From an uncultured Spirochaetaceae bacterium (GTDB taxonomy: Bacteria > Spirochaetota > Spirochaetia > Sphaerochaetales > Sphaerochaetaceae), in the NCBI GenBank assembly GCA_944389025.1, contig CALXKU010000007.1:1-64000 (forward strand): 64,000 bases of DNA, written 5' to 3'. A model generated the notes under the pieces. The model worked only from the letters and a program-made list of their open reading frames with translations, did no database searches and was not told the origin of the DNA. The position numbers and the translations under genes are program-made. Below, in pieces: positions 54,447 to 62,804 of the stretch (the first letter of the stretch is position 1; the number at the start of each line of letters is the position of its first letter).

Positions 54447-55181
54447 CTCGTCAATCGCATCCAGTGCGTTCAGTACCTTGGGATATCCAACATACGGGAC
54501 GCATTCGGAAGCGGCGGCGATAAGATCCTTTCTTGTCCTTCCCAGATTCAAATTCCCCTGTATATGGCTCTTAAGCTGCTTTGGAGTACAGCCAAGGGAT
54601 AGGAGCAGGATGAATGTTATCATCTCCCTGTCTTTTAGGCTGAGTCCGCTTCTTGTGTAATAGTCCCCGAAACAGTTCTCGCTCAGCCATCTGTTTATGT
54701 GCCTTCTATCCTCTCTTCCCTGTTTTGAGAAATCTTTCATTCCCTCTCCAAAGATTTCAATCTGAATTTCTTCTCCCTTTTCCCCTCTCTCCTCTTCTTT
54801 CACTGTGGTTCTCTTTGTGTGTGCAAAATCATGTCCGCACCTGTCAAGTTCTTTGTTAGTCTCACTAAGAAAATAGAGGATCTGGGAAAGACCGACATAC
54901 GCCGTAGCCTGGTATATGAGCTCTTTTATCTCCTCTTCCTTCATGCCGGCCTTGAGGGCTCCGCGCAGGACCATTCTGAATGCTTCCCGTCCATTTGTCG
55001 CGATTACGGCTGATAACGCGATTATGACCCTTTCCCTTGTCTCAAGTTCTCCGAACTGTGTTACCTCACCAAAGGCGAAACGTGCGATTATCGTGGCGAA
55101 TTCCGGGTCTGTCACATCAAGGGATAGCAGTGCAGGGCTGAAAAGTCTTGCTTTTTCCCTTCTCATATCTGAAATGTTCAT
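54435..55181 (-). CDS. carboxymuconolactone decarboxylase-family protein, two CMD domains
   Basis: This 248-residue protein has two copies of the AhpD/CMD helical unit: about 20-105 (FGELETRERVIIALSAVIATNG) and about 160-245 (LSLKDREMITFILLLSLGCTPKQLKSHIQGNL), joined by a charged linker. The redox CxxC of AhpD is absent; a lone Cys sits in the second copy. It is therefore closer to CMD decarboxylases than to peroxide reductants; the substrate is unknown. It overlaps the upstream unknown gene by 4 bases. Confidence 0.82.
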   Translation of the reverse strand: MNISDMRREKARLFSPALLSLDVTDPEFATIIARFAFGEVTQFGELETRERVIIALSAVIATNGREAFRMVLRGALKAGMKEEEIKELIYQATAYVGLSQILYFLSETNKELDRCGHDFAHTKRTTVKEEERGEKGEEIQIEIFGEGMKDFSKQGREDRRHINRWLSENCFGDYYTRSGLSLKDREMITFILLLSLGCTPKQLKSHIQGNLNLGRTRKDLIAAASECVPYVGYPKVLNALDAIDELTL

Positions 55182-55996
55182 ACTCTTACATCCTCCTCTC
55201 TGACAAGTTCTTCCTCGCTTATGCAGTGGATACTGATTTCATCTTCGCTGTAGTATTCCTCACTGCTGCTGAAATATTTCTCCGCTTTTTTCCTCGCTTC
55301 GCTTATGTTTGAGGCCTGAAAATATGCTGTCTCATGTTCCCGTCTGATATGCTCCGCCCTGAATGTTGTTTCCGGATTCGCGTATCTGGTTTTAAGATTC
55401 AGCTTGTCGTTTACAAGGCTTTCAATAGTGTCATCAAGAATGATAGGATCGTCCATACGGGTAAGGGCTGCTGTATGCCTTGCTATGAAGCTTATATCCG
55501 ATTTTGACGCTTCTATGCCGTTATCTTTGCAGAAAGCATTTACCCTTTCCCTTATCTTTCTTAGCTTTTCATCCTCGTCTTCACTTCTCTTTTCCTCATT
55601 TCCGATGCTCTCTGTCTTTCTTTCATCGTAATGGTGTTGCAGAATGGCGGGAGTTCCATCAACTATTATCACATCCGATACTGGGAACCAGTCTATAGTA
55701 TGCTCTTTCAGACTTTTAAAGTAGAGGGCCTCCATACCATTTTTTCTGATGGCATAGTCGATGAACGGCTCTGAGTACCTTTTGCCGTGGAAGGCGATGT
55801 ATTCGTAGCCGGGAGTCCCGTAATCCATGAAGGCGATGGTATCCTCTTCCAAGTATGTGTCGATTTTAGAGAGGATCTCGCCATCCTCGAAGTCGTGAAG
55901 AATCTTCCATCCTGCCTTCTCCATTTCACGGCAAAGCATATACCCTTCATCTCTGGAGAACTCTATTACTTCTTTGTTAACGCTAATTCCGAACAT
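55178..55996 (-). CDS. soluble protein of unknown function, coupled to the CMD-domain gene
   Basis: A 272-residue protein with no signal peptide or transmembrane segment. It has an acidic, coiled-coil-prone middle (EEKRSEDEDEKLRKIRERV, about 140-160) and helical C-terminal parts. ATG 55996 lies 6 bases after TATAAT (56003-56008, with an upstream TGC extended -10), so the message looks leaderless; a start at 56014 would lie upstream of the promoter's start site. I do not recognise a family. Its stop overlaps the CMD gene start by 4 bases. Confidence 0.7.
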   Translation of the reverse strand: MFGISVNKEVIEFSRDEGYMLCREMEKAGWKILHDFEDGEILSKIDTYLEEDTIAFMDYGTPGYEYIAFHGKRYSEPFIDYAIRKNGMEALYFKSLKEHTIDWFPVSDVIIVDGTPAILQHHYDERKTESIGNEEKRSEDEDEKLRKIRERVNAFCKDNGIEASKSDISFIARHTAALTRMDDPIILDDTIESLVNDKLNLKTRYANPETTFRAEHIRREHETAYFQASNISEARKKAEKYFSSSEEYYSEDEISIHCISEEELVREEDVRV

Positions 55997-56002
55997 ATTA
56001 CG

Positions 56003-56008
56003 ATTATA
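56003..56008 (-). promoter_or_regulatory. extended -10 element of the gene at 55178-55996
   Basis: TGCTATAAT on the minus strand; the ATG begins 6 bases later. The -35 region is weak. Confidence 0.55.
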
Positions 56009-56084
56009 GCACAATACTAGTCTTTTTACCTTTTCCTGCAGAGGGTTGCATTTACCTTTTCAATCGACCTATTATTCTGTTGCT

Positions 56085-56735
56085 ATGAAAGATGGAACAT
56101 TGCCAAGTCAGCGCTATCATACATTCGTACTGCTTATGCTCTCGGGTGGTTTTATGGGGGCATACTCGTATTTCTTGAAGGGTGGGGTTTTCGCCAATGC
56201 GGAGACGGCGAATCTTCTTATTTTAGCCTTTAACATAGCAGAGCTGAATACGGAGGGTATCATATCCGTGCTATATCCGATCTCTGCGTTCTTCATCGGG
56301 ACTTTCTTTTCTCAGATGTTCATTGAAAAGCTAGGAAGAAGATGGATACCTACACTTCTTATTGTCGAGATAATGGCACTCATTTCGCTTTCTCTTCTTC
56401 CCTCTGAGACACCAGACAGGGTATTCCATGTTGTGATAGCTGTTTTAAGCAGCATGCAGTTCAATACGTTCAGAAAAGCGCGTGGAGTTGCCATGTCAAC
56501 GCTGTTCTGCACCGCCCACCTCAGAGGATTTGGCGCATCGCTTTACTCCGCCATTGCAGACAGAAAAGGGGAGGAACTTAAGAAGTCCCTTTACCATGGC
56601 GGTCTTATAATGACATTCCTTGCCGGTGGGATATCATGTTCCCTTATTTCAAAGAGCCTTGGAGGCTACACGATAGCATTGTCCTCTCTTCCCCTTCTGT
56701 TCGTACTTCAGGAAGTGCTCAGAAAAGAGAGATGA
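56085..56735 (+). CDS. DUF1275 (YoaK-type) membrane protein
   Basis: This 216-residue protein has about six transmembrane segments and the DUF1275 features LMLSGGFMGAYSYFLKGGVFANAETANLL and MQFNTFRKARGVAMSTLFCTAHLRGFG. The family is widespread, of unknown transport function. The start is uncertain: ATG 56085 is taken by family length, with TATTCT 6 bases upstream as a possible -10; a TTG at 56046 has GAGGG too close. Confidence 0.85.
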   Translation: MKDGTLPSQRYHTFVLLMLSGGFMGAYSYFLKGGVFANAETANLLILAFNIAELNTEGIISVLYPISAFFIGTFFSQMFIEKLGRRWIPTLLIVEIMALISLSLLPSETPDRVFHVVIAVLSSMQFNTFRKARGVAMSTLFCTAHLRGFGASLYSAIADRKGEELKKSLYHGGLIMTFLAGGISCSLISKSLGGYTIALSSLPLLFVLQEVLRKER

Positions 56736-56737
56736 TC

Positions 56738-57928
56738 TCATAGGTTCGCAATAAGCATCGGGAATGCTACGAATGTGCCTATCATGCTACCGACTGAGGA
56801 GAGGAAAAACGCGAGAAGTGCGTGCAGTATCCTGTTCTTGTACCATCCTTTGAGCTTTCCGGCATCATCGGTCATCCTTTCGAAATCCATGACCTTCGGT
56901 TTTCTGAATGTTGCTTCGAGAACGCCTGATAGCATTCCGACGCCGAGAACCGGGTTGAGTGCGAAAAACGGAGCCGTTATGGCAGAAAGCAGTGCGTTGA
57001 GCGGATGGGCAAAGGCTATGATGGATGCGATAAGTGTGCATCCAGCACAGGCAATCATCCAGTAAAGGAACATCCTGAGCCCCTGGTCCCAGCCGTTAAG
57101 GAATATTCCCAGAATGACGAGAAGGACAATAAGAGTAGGGACTATGTAAGGCAGCGCCTTGCTTCCCTTTTTCTTTGGTGGAACCTCTGCTATTGAGCTT
57201 ATATCGGATGAAATCTCATTCTTCTCAAGCTTTTCAAGGGTTTTAAGCACCCCTCCCATGTGTCCTGCCCCTATGATTGCGACCTTCTTTTTTCCTTCAC
57301 TCTTATATATGCTTGTGGCAAGGTATCTGTCCCTTTCGTCTATGAGAACCTCTTTTACCGTTGGAAGCTCTTTCGCAATCTCGTTAAGCATTGACTCAAG
57401 GGTATCCTGCTTTTTGAGCTCCTCTATATCCTCTTCCGTTATCTTCTCATCAGAGAATGCTGCGGATATTAGGGAGGAAAGCAGCTTGCACTTGTTCCAG
57501 AGAGAGGATTTTGCCCAGGCTCTCTTGAATGTTACCTGTATCTCCCTGTCGCAGAGTGATAGGGGAATACCCTTTTCATTTGCTATCTTCGCAGCAGTCA
57601 GTATCTCCTCTCCGGGCTTTATTCCGGTCTGCTCTCCCATTCTCTTCTGAAAGGAGGCTAGGGCTGTGTTGGCAAGCAGGAAGAAGCCTTTTCCTTCCCT
57701 GAACACCTTTCTTATGTCCATGTTCTCCCAGCTCTGCTTCTCGCTCTTGCTCTTCATCCTGCTTTCGTCAAGCTCGATGCATACCCTGTCTGGAGACTCT
57801 TCCTCTATGATTCTCTCTACCTGCTCCACGCTTCCGCTGGATATATGTGCTGTTCCTATGAGGATTATCTCGTTTCCGTTATCAAATGTCACCCTGTTGA
57901 GGCTTGGCCCCATATTTTCAATGCGCAT
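56738..57928 (-). CDS. TraB/PrgY-family membrane protein
   Basis: This 396-residue protein has the TraB N-terminal domain (GTAHISSGSVEQVERIIEEESPDRVCIELDESR, about 22-55; IIGAGHMGG, about 220-228), then three or four helices in the C-terminal half (about 262-395). PrgY-type members block peptide pheromone action and TraB/GumN relatives may be Tiki-like metalloproteases; the role here is unknown. ATG 57928 follows a TTGTAG-N17-TATATT promoter by 6 bases, leaderless. It is convergent with the DUF1275 gene. Confidence 0.85.
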   Translation of the reverse strand: MRIENMGPSLNRVTFDNGNEIILIGTAHISSGSVEQVERIIEEESPDRVCIELDESRMKSKSEKQSWENMDIRKVFREGKGFFLLANTALASFQKRMGEQTGIKPGEEILTAAKIANEKGIPLSLCDREIQVTFKRAWAKSSLWNKCKLLSSLISAAFSDEKITEEDIEELKKQDTLESMLNEIAKELPTVKEVLIDERDRYLATSIYKSEGKKKVAIIGAGHMGGVLKTLEKLEKNEISSDISSIAEVPPKKKGSKALPYIVPTLIVLLVILGIFLNGWDQGLRMFLYWMIACAGCTLIASIIAFAHPLNALLSAITAPFFALNPVLGVGMLSGVLEATFRKPKVMDFERMTDDAGKLKGWYKNRILHALLAFFLSSVGSMIGTFVAFPMLIANL

Positions 57929-57934
57929 AAAATG

Positions 57935-57963
57935 AATATACCTAAAACGCTCAGTGGCTACAA
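57935..57963 (-). promoter_or_regulatory. TraB-family gene promoter (TTGTAG-N17-TATATT), leaderless start
   Basis: Minus-strand TTGTAG (57958-57963) and TATATT (57935-57940); the ATG at 57928 starts 6 bases after the -10. The -35 lies inside the end of the upstream gene. Confidence 0.55.
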
Positions 57964-58382
57964 GGGCGGAATGCCTGCATCACGCATTCGAGCTCGTTTT
58001 CCTTATAAAGGCGCACATAGAGAAGGTTGCTATCTCCTTTTGCCGCAGTTATGGCGGCAAATGTTGTTGCAAGGAGCTCCTCTTCGCTTAAATCCGGGTA
58101 CTGCTCGAAAAGATATGAGCCTGCAGGAATAGAAGTGTTATCATCATCTCTGACTATTGGCGAAAGTCCTCTCTCTATTCTTTCTTTCTCTTCTTTCGTA
58201 AGAGGTGATTTCATCCCCGAATCAACTCTTGTGAATTTGCATCCAGAATCATCGAATGCGTAACTGTAAAGGATGAAGCTGTCACTTCCCTTTGGGGAGA
58301 GAAGCATTTTCAGCATCAGTTCATTAAAAGATATTTCAACCCTTTTGAAAGTAAGGGGATTGATCAGATTAAGTTTCTGCAT
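57951..58382 (-). CDS. small soluble protein of unknown function
   Basis: A 143-residue protein with no signal peptide or transmembrane segment and no recognised motif; cysteines occur near residue 49 and at the end (ELECVMQAFRPCSH). It begins one base after the class I amidotransferase gene stop, so it is the last gene of the nagA-pepD-amidotransferase operon. Confidence 0.65.
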   Translation of the reverse strand: MQKLNLINPLTFKRVEISFNELMLKMLLSPKGSDSFILYSYAFDDSGCKFTRVDSGMKSPLTKEEKERIERGLSPIVRDDDNTSIPAGSYLFEQYPDLSEEELLATTFAAITAAKGDSNLLYVRLYKENELECVMQAFRPCSH

Positions 58383-58383
58383 T

Positions 58384-59106
58384 CTATTGTTTCTCCAGAA
58401 AAGATGTGAAGAGGGAAAAGAGTCTCATTGAGTTCTCTTCCCCTCTCATAAGAAGGGCCTCCGGGTGCCACTGAACAGCAATTATGTTATGCTCTCTGCT
58501 TTCAAGAGCTTCTATAATGCCATCAGGGCTATGTGCTGCTGGAAACAGGCCGTCCCCTGGTTTTCTTACTCCTTGATGATGGATGGAGTTCACCATGATT
58601 TCCTTCTTTTCAAATATGTCATAAAGAAGACTGGTTTTTTCTATGCATACAGGGTGTATGAAGTCTTCCGGGCTGCCCGGGGCGCTGTGCTGAAGACTCT
58701 GAGGTCTTTCCTTTTCAATATCCTGATAGAGCGTGCCACCGAAGAAGACATTGATAATCTGCATTCCACGGCATATCCCCATCACAGGCTTTCCCTCTTT
58801 TATGGCCTCCTCTAGCATGCATAGCTGGAAATAATCGTTCTCCCTGTCATACTTATCGGCAAATGTCACGCTCTCCCCGTACAGGAAAGGATCGATGTCG
58901 TTTCCTCCGGGAATCAGGATACCATCCACCTTCTGCACTGTGTTTCTGATAATGTCAGGGTCCTTGGTTGAAGGAACGAGGAAAGGCAGTGCACCGGCTT
59001 TTATTATTGATGACGCATACCCTGCGTTTATTGTATCAACAGGGTATGTGAAAGTGCTTTCCTGCCTCTTTTTCCCGTAGCCGAGGACCGCGACAATCTT
59101 TCGCAT
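58384..59106 (-). CDS. class I glutamine amidotransferase-like hydrolase (peptidase C26, PuuD-type)
   Basis: This 240-residue protein has the nucleophile elbow GICRGMQIINV (Cys near 112), GGNDIDPFLYGE and the catalytic WHPE near the C-terminus, typical of gamma-glutamyl-GABA hydrolases and related C26 enzymes. ATG 59106 overlaps the pepD stop; a GTG one codon upstream is possible but AAGGATGAGG spacing fits the ATG. The exact gamma-glutamyl substrate is unknown. Confidence 0.88.
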   Translation of the reverse strand: MRKIVAVLGYGKKRQESTFTYPVDTINAGYASSIIKAGALPFLVPSTKDPDIIRNTVQKVDGILIPGGNDIDPFLYGESVTFADKYDRENDYFQLCMLEEAIKEGKPVMGICRGMQIINVFFGGTLYQDIEKERPQSLQHSAPGSPEDFIHPVCIEKTSLLYDIFEKKEIMVNSIHHQGVRKPGDGLFPAAHSPDGIIEALESREHNIIAVQWHPEALLMRGEENSMRLFSLFTSFLEKQ

Positions 59107-60530
59107 CACCTCATCCTTGATACCATCTCCTTCAAAAGAGAGGAGATGCGTTCCGCGGACTGGGCGACGATGTGTTCATTTACCGAATGAACGTCAAAGA
59201 GGTCTGGCCCGAGGGAGAGCGAATCCATGCCTTTAATGCGTTTGTTTATGATTCCGCACTCAAGGCCTGCATGTATTGCAGTGACTTTTGGCTTTTTGCC
59301 TGTTATCTCCTTGTAGAGCTTCTCAACCTCTTTTAAAAGAGGGGATGAAAGATTCGGTTCCCATTCCGGGTAGCCGTCGCTTGCCTTGTTTTTGAAGCCG
59401 AAAGCGGAATATAGCGTTTTCAGCGTCTCAAGGTGGTTTTCCTTGCTTGAGCCTATGTTGCTTCTTATCGAGTTAGTCACTGTAATGGACTCTTCCGAGG
59501 TTCTTACTATCGCAAGGTTGTTCGAGGTCTCCACGATGCCCTTGATGCTCGTGCTCATCGTTCTTACGCCATGAGGAGCAGAGAAGAGTGCGTCGATAAT
59601 CCTCTTTTTCGCCCTGTTCGGGATTATGAGAGCGGGTTTTTCTGTCGGTGTGACCGTAATTCTTACATTTGGATCGGCGTTCTTGAGCTCGTTTCTGACC
59701 TCTTTCTCCACTTTCTCGATCTTTTTCATGATAGCGGAATCGGTAGCTACGATGGCATAGGCATATGAAGGGATTACATTCTTTTTCGTTCCTCCCTCTA
59801 TCTCTGAAAAAGAGAATTTACCAAGGCTCTTGAGAGCTCTGGCGAGAATCTTTATGGCATTGCCCCTTTCCTTGTCTATCTCTCCACCACTGTGCCCTCC
59901 AAGAAGGCCTGAGACTTCTATTCTGTATGCTTTCGTGTACTGATTCTCCTCCTTTTTGAAAGAGAGTGTGGAATCGAGATCGACTCCTCCAGCACATCCT
60001 ATGTAGAGTATTCCATCCTCCTCGCTGTCGAGGTTTATCATCCTCTTTGCTCTAACCTTCTCGGGATCGATGTTGAAAGCCCCGGTAAGGCCGGTTTCTT
60101 CACTTATCGTAAGGATTATCTCAATCGGGCCATGATGACACTCCGGGTCGCTTATCAGGGCAAGAGACATCGCAATCGCTATGCCGTTGTCCGCACCGAG
60201 AGTCGTATCCTTTGCTTTTATGAACTTCCCGTCGTATTCGATTTCTATGGGATCCTTTGTGAAGTCATGGCTGCTTCCATCTTTTTTAACGCATACCATG
60301 TCCATGTGTCCCTGAAGTGCGATAGGCGGAACGTTCTCGTATCCCTCGCTCGCATTCGCATAGATGAACACGTTTCCAATCTCATCCCGCTCTGCTCTGA
60401 AACCGTTCTCTTTTGCCCATGAGAGAAGGAAATTCCTGATTCCTTCTTCGTTTCCGCTTTCTCTGGGAACCCTCGATATCTCCTCGAAGATGCTCCACAT
60501 CCTCTTATCATTCAATCCGTCGCACCACAT
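59106..60530 (-). CDS. pepD: cytosolic non-specific dipeptidase / aminoacyl-histidine dipeptidase (M20)
   Basis: This 474-residue zinc peptidase has GHMDMVCVKK (metal-binding His), LGADNGIAIAMSLAL, SEETGLTGA, MINLDSEEDG, GLLGGHSGGEID and IHAGLECGII. It cleaves dipeptides such as Xaa-His. AGAGGA precedes the ATG. It starts one base after nagA. Confidence 0.93.
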   Translation of the reverse strand: MWCDGLNDKRMWSIFEEISRVPRESGNEEGIRNFLLSWAKENGFRAERDEIGNVFIYANASEGYENVPPIALQGHMDMVCVKKDGSSHDFTKDPIEIEYDGKFIKAKDTTLGADNGIAIAMSLALISDPECHHGPIEIILTISEETGLTGAFNIDPEKVRAKRMINLDSEEDGILYIGCAGGVDLDSTLSFKKEENQYTKAYRIEVSGLLGGHSGGEIDKERGNAIKILARALKSLGKFSFSEIEGGTKKNVIPSYAYAIVATDSAIMKKIEKVEKEVRNELKNADPNVRITVTPTEKPALIIPNRAKKRIIDALFSAPHGVRTMSTSIKGIVETSNNLAIVRTSEESITVTNSIRSNIGSSKENHLETLKTLYSAFGFKNKASDGYPEWEPNLSSPLLKEVEKLYKEITGKKPKVTAIHAGLECGIINKRIKGMDSLSLGPDLFDVHSVNEHIVAQSAERISSLLKEMVSRMR

Positions 60531-60531
60531 A

Positions 60532-61635
60532 TTATCCTCTTATTACCTCATTTATTGTATTGTCCGCATTCAGCAATACGATATCCGCCTTCTTTCCTAC
60601 CTCTATTCTTCCCACATCGTCAAGTGCGTAAAGTCTCGCGGCATTCTCCGAAGTGAGCGCGACAGCATCTTCGATTTCCACTCCCCAATCAAGCAGGTTG
60701 TGGAAGGCTTTCAGCATCGTAAGGGACGAACCCTGGATCAGATCCTCGTGCCCTTTTGTCACCCACAGCCCGTTTCTAAGTACTACGGGAACCCCGTTGG
60801 CAAGCCTCTCCCCATCCTCCTGCTCTGTCGGTCTTAAGGAATCGGTGATGGCTACGACCTTGTCGTATCCTTTTATTTTCAGTGTGAGCTTTACCACCTC
60901 TGGATGAACGTGCAGACCGTCGGTTATTATCTCCGTATTCATGTCTGAGAAGGAGAAGATGGCACCAACTGCTCCTGGTTCTCTGTGATGAAGCCCTTTC
61001 ATCGCATTGAAAAGGTGAGTAGCATGTGAGAGTCCTCCTTCATGGGCTCTTTTCATATCCTCAAAACATGCATCGGTGTGCCCGGCAAGGATGACAACCC
61101 CGTTTTCCTTGGCCGTTTCAAGCAACTCGTCAAAGCCTTCAAGCTCCGGGGCTGCAGTCATAGCCTTCAGCAGACCGCCAGAGATTTCTATGAAATGTTT
61201 GAACAGCTTCACATCAGGGTTTCTCTGTCCATCGGGATTCTGCGCTCCGATCCTTTTAGGACTGATGAACGGGCCTTCAAGGTGGATGCCCATGATCCTA
61301 GCCCCTTCTTCCTTACCTTTCGCTTTTCTTATTGCGGCGATATCGTTTTCGATTCTCTCAAGGGTGTCGGTGTAGATAGTTGGAAAGAATGACGTGATTC
61401 CATGCTTTAATAGCTCTTTACTCATTTTAAGGATGGATTGCTCACTCGTATCCTCCGTACCACAGCCAGCAAAGCCATGGATGTGGGTGTCTATGAAGCC
61501 TGGAACGGCGGTCAGAGAGGCTCTCTCTTCACTCTTTTCCATACCTGTTATGATTCCATCCTCGATAAGGATGTCCACTACGCTGCTCTTTCCTGGTATT
61601 ATGGCTTTCACGCCATGCAAGACTCTTTTACTCAT
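60532..61635 (-). CDS. nagA: N-acetylglucosamine-6-phosphate deacetylase
   Basis: This 367-residue amidohydrolase has the metal site FIDTHIHGFAGCGTED (about 47-62), HLEGPFISPKRIGAQ, AGHTDA, HATHLFNAM and VAITDS with catalytic Asp. It deacetylates GlcNAc-6-P for amino-sugar catabolism or wall recycling. No nagB is next to it. A TGTTATAAT extended -10 ends 8 bases before the ATG. Confidence 0.95.
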   Translation of the reverse strand: MSKRVLHGVKAIIPGKSSVVDILIEDGIITGMEKSEERASLTAVPGFIDTHIHGFAGCGTEDTSEQSILKMSKELLKHGITSFFPTIYTDTLERIENDIAAIRKAKGKEEGARIMGIHLEGPFISPKRIGAQNPDGQRNPDVKLFKHFIEISGGLLKAMTAAPELEGFDELLETAKENGVVILAGHTDACFEDMKRAHEGGLSHATHLFNAMKGLHHREPGAVGAIFSFSDMNTEIITDGLHVHPEVVKLTLKIKGYDKVVAITDSLRPTEQEDGERLANGVPVVLRNGLWVTKGHEDLIQGSSLTMLKAFHNLLDWGVEIEDAVALTSENAARLYALDDVGRIEVGKKADIVLLNADNTINEVIRG

Positions 61636-61643
61636 GAGATGAA

Positions 61644-61649
61644 ATTATA
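61644..61649 (-). promoter_or_regulatory. extended -10 of the nagA operon
   Basis: TGTTATAAT on the minus strand, 8 bases before the nagA ATG; leader at most one or two bases. Confidence 0.55.
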
Positions 61650-61689
61650 ACATAAAGGGCTGTGCTTTGCTTTCTGTTTTTCTTTTCAT

Positions 61690-61719
61690 TTGCCCACATT
61701 ATCGCTCTTGTAATACAAT
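61690..61719 (+). promoter_or_regulatory. lipid kinase promoter (TTGCCC-N18-TACAAT), leaderless start
   Basis: TTGCCC 61690-61695, TACAAT 61714-61719, ATG at 61726 six bases after the -10. Confidence 0.5.
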
Positions 61720-61725
61720 AAACGC

Positions 61726-62640
61726 ATGTCGGAGTATCTGTTAATCATCAATCCAAACTCTTCAAAAGGAAAGGGTAGGGCAAAGGCTGAGAGAATCAGA
61801 AAGCTTTTCCAGGAGATGGGTAAGGATGTCGATATCGCATACACAGAAAGGGAGGGGCATGCCCAATCCCTTGCCCTTAAAGGTGCCAGGAAAGGATATT
61901 CGGCAATAATCGCATGTGGCGGAGATGGTGCTGTAAACGAGGTCGCGAACGGGATCATGCTCAGTCAAAAGGATGTCAGGATGGGGATAATCCCTATCGG
62001 GCGTGGAAACGATATCGCGTGGAACTATGGCATAAGGGGAGGGCTTAGCGACTCTGTTTCCAGAATAGTCAGCGGGAGAGGGAAGAGAGTGGATGTCGGA
62101 CTCGTAAAGGGTGGAAGATATCCCTGTGGGCGTTTCTTCCTCAATGGCAACGGATATGGCTTCGAGCCTCTTGTCACGTTCCTTGCCGCTGAGCTTAAAC
62201 ATGTGAACGGCATAATAAGTTACATTCTCGCCTTCATCAGGATAATGCTATCTCCACCCAAACCCTATGATGTCACAATCATAACCGAAAAAGAGACGAG
62301 AAGGATTCTAACGCAGCAGATTTCCGTAAGCATCGGAGTGAGAATGGGCTCAACTTTCATACTTGCTCCAAATGCACTGGTCGATGATGGATACTTTGAT
62401 CTTATGTACACCACCCATCCTTTCTCACGCTTTTCACTTTTTGCCGCAGTACTGCGTTTTCTCAGGGGAACCCATCTTAGTGATAAGAAGGATTTTGCGG
62501 GCTACAGGGTTAAAGAGGTTAAAATAGAGGGCAGGGAAGCTGTGCTTTCCAGCCATGTGGATGGGGAGCTCGTCAGCTATGGGGACGGGAAGGATTTCTC
62601 CGTAAGCATTTTGGAGAGAGGTCTCTTCATATTCTGTTAG
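61726..62640 (+). CDS. diacylglycerol kinase-family lipid kinase (DagK/YegS type)
   Basis: This 304-residue protein has the DAGK catalytic motifs IINPNSSKGKGRAK, ACGGDGAVNEVANG (GGDG), IPIGRGNDIAWNYG and the C-terminal HVDGELVSYGDGK. It phosphorylates diacylglycerol or a related lipid at the membrane face. It is divergent from nagA. Confidence 0.9.
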   Translation: MSEYLLIINPNSSKGKGRAKAERIRKLFQEMGKDVDIAYTEREGHAQSLALKGARKGYSAIIACGGDGAVNEVANGIMLSQKDVRMGIIPIGRGNDIAWNYGIRGGLSDSVSRIVSGRGKRVDVGLVKGGRYPCGRFFLNGNGYGFEPLVTFLAAELKHVNGIISYILAFIRIMLSPPKPYDVTIITEKETRRILTQQISVSIGVRMGSTFILAPNALVDDGYFDLMYTTHPFSRFSLFAAVLRFLRGTHLSDKKDFAGYRVKEVKIEGREAVLSSHVDGELVSYGDGKDFSVSILERGLFIFC

Positions 62641-62663
62641 CTGTGTCAATAGCTATTTTTTTT
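62638..62663 (+). terminator. terminator of the lipid kinase gene
   Basis: A short 5-bp stem TAGCT/AGCTA with 8-base loop is followed by eight T. The weak stem lowers confidence. Confidence 0.6.
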
Positions 62664-62717
62664 AGATAATTCGTATAATTCTTTTTATTAGAAGAAAAAG
62701 ACGGCAAAAAAAATTAT

Positions 62718-62753
62718 TTGACTTTCCCTAATTAATGAATTATTCTATATAAT
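62718..62753 (+). promoter_or_regulatory. promoter elements before the glycosidase gene
   Basis: TTGACT at 62718-62723, with TATTCT 17 bases on (62741-62746) and a stronger TATAAT at 62748-62753 (24 bases from the -35). Which -10 is used is unclear. Confidence 0.5.
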
Positions 62754-62804
62754 GAGTTATAAGGTCAAAAATTGCTAGTTTTAGCGGTTGAAAGGAAGAA
62801 ATAA

